NCBI GenBank assembly: GCA_964247055.1 | Contig: OZ176058.1 | Location: 2,294,001-2,358,000 of the forward strand | Direction: 5' to 3' | DNA from: Paragordius varius | Taxonomy: Eukaryota; Nematomorpha | Length of the DNA stretch: 64,000 bases | Notes under the pieces: generated by a model | What the model was told of the DNA's origin: nothing | Database searches by the model: none | Seen by the model: the letters and a program-made list of their open reading frames with translations, nothing else | Made by a program: the position numbers and the translations under genes | Shown: positions 61,001 through 64,000 of the stretch, one piece after another | Numbering within the stretch: position 1 is the first letter of the stretch | How the letters are laid out: every line of letters begins with the position of its first letter

Positions 61001-63787
61001 TTTTTGTATTTATTATTTTAAAATTCCAGCATAGACACTTCAAAATGCCAATTAACAAATGCATGCATTATTACACATGTTTTTTACTAGTTAATTTATG
61101 TATTGAGAGTAAACCGAAAATCGTGTTTTCAATACTGGATCAGAAAATGTTAAGTGCTCTCAAAGACCAGCAAATATTTTTTAGTTTCACAATTGTTTTA
61201 GATTTTTTGTAATAATTTTATGAACTTTTTTATTATTTTTAATAAATAAGCCAACATATTGAAAAAGTATTGTAAAAATAGCTGTATAAATGTTTTCAAG
61301 TATTTATGAAATGCATAAATTTTAGGCGATTATTTGAATTTTTAATGATTTGTAAAACTTACATAAAAATGGGGTTAAAAAAATGTTTCACCCATAACCG
61401 CAGTTTGTGTTATAAAAATTATTTTACAAACACCGATAGAATAAGAGATCAAAAACAGTAGATTCAAATGGTGTGACACACAGTAAAAAATAAAAATACA
61501 CGGATAAAACTTAAAAATATAAAGACCAATATTTGTAATAGACAAACATACTTTTTGAATCTTGATTTTTTTTTAAAAATTTTTATACACCGTTATACTT
61601 TTATAAATTTGATTAACTGCAATGTATGGAATAGTAAATTGGTATGACAATCAAATATAAAATATACAATTGTAATAAGTTAGTAGTTATATATAAAAAA
61701 TAAGGTTTAAAAGGGTATGGTTATCATATGAAAAATAAATTTCTAACTCTATCTTTTTACTGTATATATATATATATATATATAAATATATCTTTATAAA
61801 TTAGTTTTAACTTACAGTCAAAATTAAAATTATACAGACAAAAGGTAAAAACAGAAGAATTTTTTTAAAAAAAATTGTTGGAAATTTCAAAGGGTATATA
61901 GTGATCTTAATTGATAACAATCAATCACAATATGCATTTTAATGGTTAATTATTTCACACGATAGTACGACAATTTGCAACACAGTAGTGTATGGAAAAA
62001 ACAACATTAATATATATCTGTTTTTTCCATTCACTTCTGTGTTGCAAAATGCTATATTATAGTGTGAAATAAGCAACCATTAAAATAGTTGTAAATAAAT
62101 GGAAAAAAATTACAGTCATGAATCCTTTATTATCAAAACTTTATTTTTTTCGTTAAATGGGTATAAATATTTGGCAAAGAATTAAAAAACAAGAGCTCTA
62201 TGGTAATTCTTATAATTTTTTAATAAATATGATATTTTTAATACCATTGAGCTCTTGTTTTTCATACTTTAACAAATATTTATACCCAATTAACGAAAAA
62301 AAAATTTTTTTTGATAAAATAAAGGATACATGACTGTAAGCTTTTTGAAAAGAAAAATTTTTGTCCTTACATTTAAACGTTTTGTGTGTGTATATACTAA
62401 TTTCAATTTTTACTGTATTTATTTGCATAAATAAACCTCATAATAAATTAAGTTTGACTCTAGGTAAAAATATAAATTAGACAATTAAAACGTAATAATA
62501 AGACAAATTTTTTTTAAAAACTTAAAAAAAAATTGATTTTTTTAAAAAACTTTGTTTGAAATTTCAAAGTGTATATAGTTATCTTAATTGGTAATATAAT
62601 CAATCATAAAATTTCCAATTGTAATTAAGTAGTTTTTATATACAAAATTTTGGTTTAAAAAGTATAATGGTTGTCTATTGAAAATTTTGTGTGTATATAT
62701 ACTAATTTTAATTTTTCCTGTATTATACTATGCCAGTGAAATTTCGAGAACAAATGAATCAAGCAACATCCTTTATTGACGGATCCATTTTTTACGGTTC
62801 CACCCAAGCTAAAGATCAAACCCTTAGAAGTTTTCAAAGAGGTAGGCATAGGCAAAAGTTTAGGTTTTTTTTCTTCGTAAAATTAAAGGATTTTTCCTAA
62901 GTTTTATGGTGAAAATTTTATTAATTATTTTAAAATACAATAGCAATTCTTTGTTGTCTGGCAACATACCATATTATTAATAACTTTTTACCTATTAGTG
63001 GAATGCAAAAAAACTATTATTTTAGATTTTTGAATTGTCTAAATATAATTAATTATATATGAAATAAACATAAAAATGTTATAAAATCAGTTATAAAGTT
63101 TAGATTGCTTGTTTTTCATAAAATATTGTTGCCAGATAGCTTATTCTGCAAAGTGAAATATGATCGACTTAGGTATTTTTACACTTTTTACGATTATACG
63201 ACATTAATAATGCTCTTTGCTTTATATATATGGTTTTAGGCAATATTAAATGAAAAGCTAGGTATAATTATTTAATTCAAGGGTGTCCAACACAGCGAGG
63301 CGCGCCCTTGACATTGAGCATTAACAAATATTTAATTAAATTTTTAACATAAGACGCTAAAAACTACTATTTATTTTAACATTTTTTTGCTAGTTCATGG
63401 TCAAATTAAAAAAAATATACAGAAGTTGTTAAAAAAAATTTCTAGGTTTTATGCAAAATTTTGTATTTAAAATTTCTTGCGGGCTACAGAAAATTTTTGA
63501 AGGGTCATATGCGGCCCATAGGCAACTAGTTGAACACTTCTGAGTTGATTGTATCTCACTGAAAAAGTTACAATGGTATACGTTCGAAAAAAAAGATAAA
63601 AAAGCCTTAACTCACAAATAATAAATAAATTTTTGCTGTATATTAGGGCAATTGTTGAACACCCCTAGCCCAGTTCCACCCGAAGATAATAATGGACAAA
63701 CGGGCAAACCCTTACTTTTACTCATTAGAGATTCCAATTTGTGTCAAGGACAAGAAAAAAATTCAACTGGGTTATGCGTAGCTGCAG
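55069..63787 (+). CDS. Secreted animal heme peroxidase, 5' six exons (partial)
   Basis: Animal (myeloperoxidase/peroxidasin/chorion-type) heme peroxidase that would oxidise substrates with H2O2 outside the cell or in the secretory path. Exons: 55069-55147, 57359-57517, 59244-59414, 60791-60940, 62737-62841, 63647-63787; 268 codons so far, all junctions in frame, ending in phase 1 at a GTATTA donor, so it continues past the window. Residues 1-22 form a signal peptide. RSFDGLCNNV and RRLLPPDYADG are family blocks. QWGQLIDHE holds the distal His (H127) and the heme-linking Asp (D126). ACCGADKSN, DAFYSRFG and REQMNQATSFIDGSIFYGS follow; T197, F199, D201 and S203 match the calcium-site residues. 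The residue after the distal His, normally the Asp calcium ligand, is Glu128. Proximal His and the second heme-ester Glu lie beyond the edge. The exon 3 donor (GTTTTA) is weak. Confidence 0.9.
55148..57358 (+). other. Peroxidase intron 1
   Basis: Contains a TACAGT MITE (55951-56202) and a second left end at 55641 preceded by the same ATCAAAACCTATA flank as the first, suggesting local duplication. Around 55790-55850 is a fragment (TGCATTTTAATGGTTGCTTA, TTTGCAACACAGG) related to the hairpin at 61930-62092. Confidence 0.55.
55951..56202. mobile_element. TACAGT-family MITE
   Basis: TTACAGTAAAAATAGAAATT at the left; right end CGTTTAGTCCGTATAATTTCAATTTTTACTA is its inverse. The inverted repeats are about 50 bp, internal AACCATACTTTT and its inverse follow. 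Confidence 0.75.
57871..58129. mobile_element. TACAGT-family MITE, worn ends
   Basis: ATTGGATTTATACGGTCAAA at the left, ATTTTTACGTTTAGTATAAT...TTTTTACTTTTA at the right. In peroxidase intron 2. Confidence 0.6.
58932..59215. mobile_element. TACCATTTACA-family MITE
   Basis: ATATACCATTTATTCAAATT to TTTGAATCGTAAATGGTATAT, ending only ~28 bases before peroxidase exon 3, so it has replaced much of that intron's 3' end. Confidence 0.75.
59462..59721. mobile_element. TACAGT-family MITE
   Basis: Left end AAAAATTAAAATTATACGGA, right end TTCCGTATAATTAGAGTTTTTACTGTA. In peroxidase intron 3, just after a weak donor. Confidence 0.65.
59722..60710. repeat. ~495-bp tandem duplication carrying a MITE in each copy
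   Basis: 59722-60220 and 60221-60710 follow the same order: CACACCCCTAAAAAT-like start, ACTAATAATAT, CATAGTTTATCAT, TAGTATATTAATTT, GGTAATTTTAAACTC, CTTTGCCACTAAACTAAAT, then a TACAGT MITE (59933-60219; 60415-60708). Both copies have diverged by substitutions and small indels. Confidence 0.8.
61481..61762. mobile_element. TACAGT-family MITE
   Basis: CAGTAAAAAATAAAAATACACGG at the left, TAACTCTATCTTTTTACTG at the right. In peroxidase intron 4. Confidence 0.65.
61930..62092. repeat. Near-perfect hairpin
   Basis: GCATTTTAATGGTTAATTATT ... TTTGCAACACAG is inverted as CTGTGTTGCAAA ... AAGCAACCATTAAAAT, with a ~45-base loop that is itself partly palindromic. Confidence 0.8.
62113..62336. mobile_element. 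Palindromic MITE, CAGTCATG ends, TA target
   Basis: CAGTCATGAATCCTTTATTA and inverse end AATAAAGGATACATGACTG, TA on both sides. Arms of ~95 bp include GGGTATAAATATTTGGCAAAG and ACAAGAGCTC. Same terminal octamer as 24936-25112 but a different interior. Confidence 0.85.
62461..62720. mobile_element. TACAGT-family MITE, worn
   Basis: GGTAAAAATATAAATTAGAC at the left; ends TTTTAATTTTTCCTGTA at the right, 16 bases before the 3' splice site of peroxidase exon 5, so its terminus supplies part of that exon's polypyrimidine tract. Confidence 0.55.
63278..63542. mobile_element. hAT-like non-autonomous element
   Basis: CAAGGGTGTCCAAC at the left is an imperfect inverse of GTTGAACACTTCTG at the right, and interior GCGCGCCC and TGCGGCCCATAGGCAA blocks are typical of hAT-derived repeats. 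Flanking octamers ATTTAATT and AGTTGATT agree at 6 of 8 positions, as expected for an aged 8-bp duplication. In peroxidase intron 5. Confidence 0.7.
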
Positions 63788-64000
63788 GTATTAACTGTAA
63801 AACTTTAATAACGTTTTTACAGTAAAAATAATATTTTTAATTTAAATTCTCGTGATGAATCTAGTATTAAATTGAACTCAGTAAAAATTTTCGATCATGG
63901 TTTATAAATATCAATGGTATATTCTGAATTGAACTACAGTAAAAATTGAAATTATACGCATGACAAAATGTATAAACCTAAAGACAAATTTTTTTTCAAA
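63788..64000 (+). other. Start of peroxidase intron 6 and truncated MITE
   Basis: Follows the GTATTA donor. From 63936 the sequence CAGTAAAAATTGAAATTATACG is the left end of another TACAGT MITE, cut by the window edge. Confidence 0.7.

Larger units (their letters stand above)
61815..62415. mobile_element. TACAGT MITE containing two nested palindromes
   Basis: Outer ends CAGTCAAAATTAAAATTATA and TTTCAATTTTTACTG. Inside are a hairpin (61930-62092) and a TA-flanked CAGTCATG MITE (62113-62336). The excess length over the usual ~270-290 bp equals the nested pieces. Confidence 0.75.

Noticed and set aside
60760-61212. 150-codon open frame as a single-exon gene
   Set aside because: Only 60791-60940 is peroxidase-like; beyond the GTAAGT donor the frame has no resemblance to the family and becomes A+T-rich low complexity.

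Overview
The window is a piece of a very A+T-rich animal nuclear genome. It has spliced genes with canonical GT-AG introns, secreted animal-type heme peroxidase coding sequence, a Ty3/Gypsy element and several MITE families. The peroxidase type and repeat content fit an arthropod best, but the sequence alone does not fix the species. I read no rRNA, tRNA, CRISPR or prokaryotic operon structure.

Layout. (1) 716-5390: a Ty3/Gypsy LTR retrotransposon on the minus strand, with a 5-bp target duplication and broken gag-pol frames. (2) 6011-18546 (+): a ten-exon ZRANB2-like gene (two RanBP2-type zinc fingers, 428 codons). Its introns hold a 4.6-kb foldback element, echoes of its own exon 3, and Helitron-like and hAT-like pieces. 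(3) 22098-31539 (+): a fourteen-exon ZC3H18-like gene (CCCH finger, 1000 codons). (4) 32808-46703 (-): an eight-exon Rab2 GTPase (217 codons), convergent with ZC3H18, whose introns hold a MITE-derived satellite, a nested inverted-repeat element and a partial copy of exon 5. (5) 46704-55068: a long gene-poor interval with MITEs, a Helitron-like element and one orphan coding-like exon. (6) 55069 to the right edge (+): the first six exons of a secreted heme peroxidase, whose introns are packed with TA-flanked MITEs; the gene runs out of the window.

All splice junctions were assigned by hand. In the three complete genes the exons join without a frame break from ATG to stop, and protein landmarks of each family fall in the expected order. 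ZRANB2 and ZC3H18 are both nuclear RNA-processing proteins and lie head-to-tail. Rab2 (ER-Golgi traffic) and the peroxidase have no evident functional link to them. The main interest lies in the repeats: a foldback element made of splice-site-bearing monomers, a satellite born from a MITE, natural filled/empty sites that give the target duplications of two MITE families, and partial exon echoes in introns of two unrelated genes.
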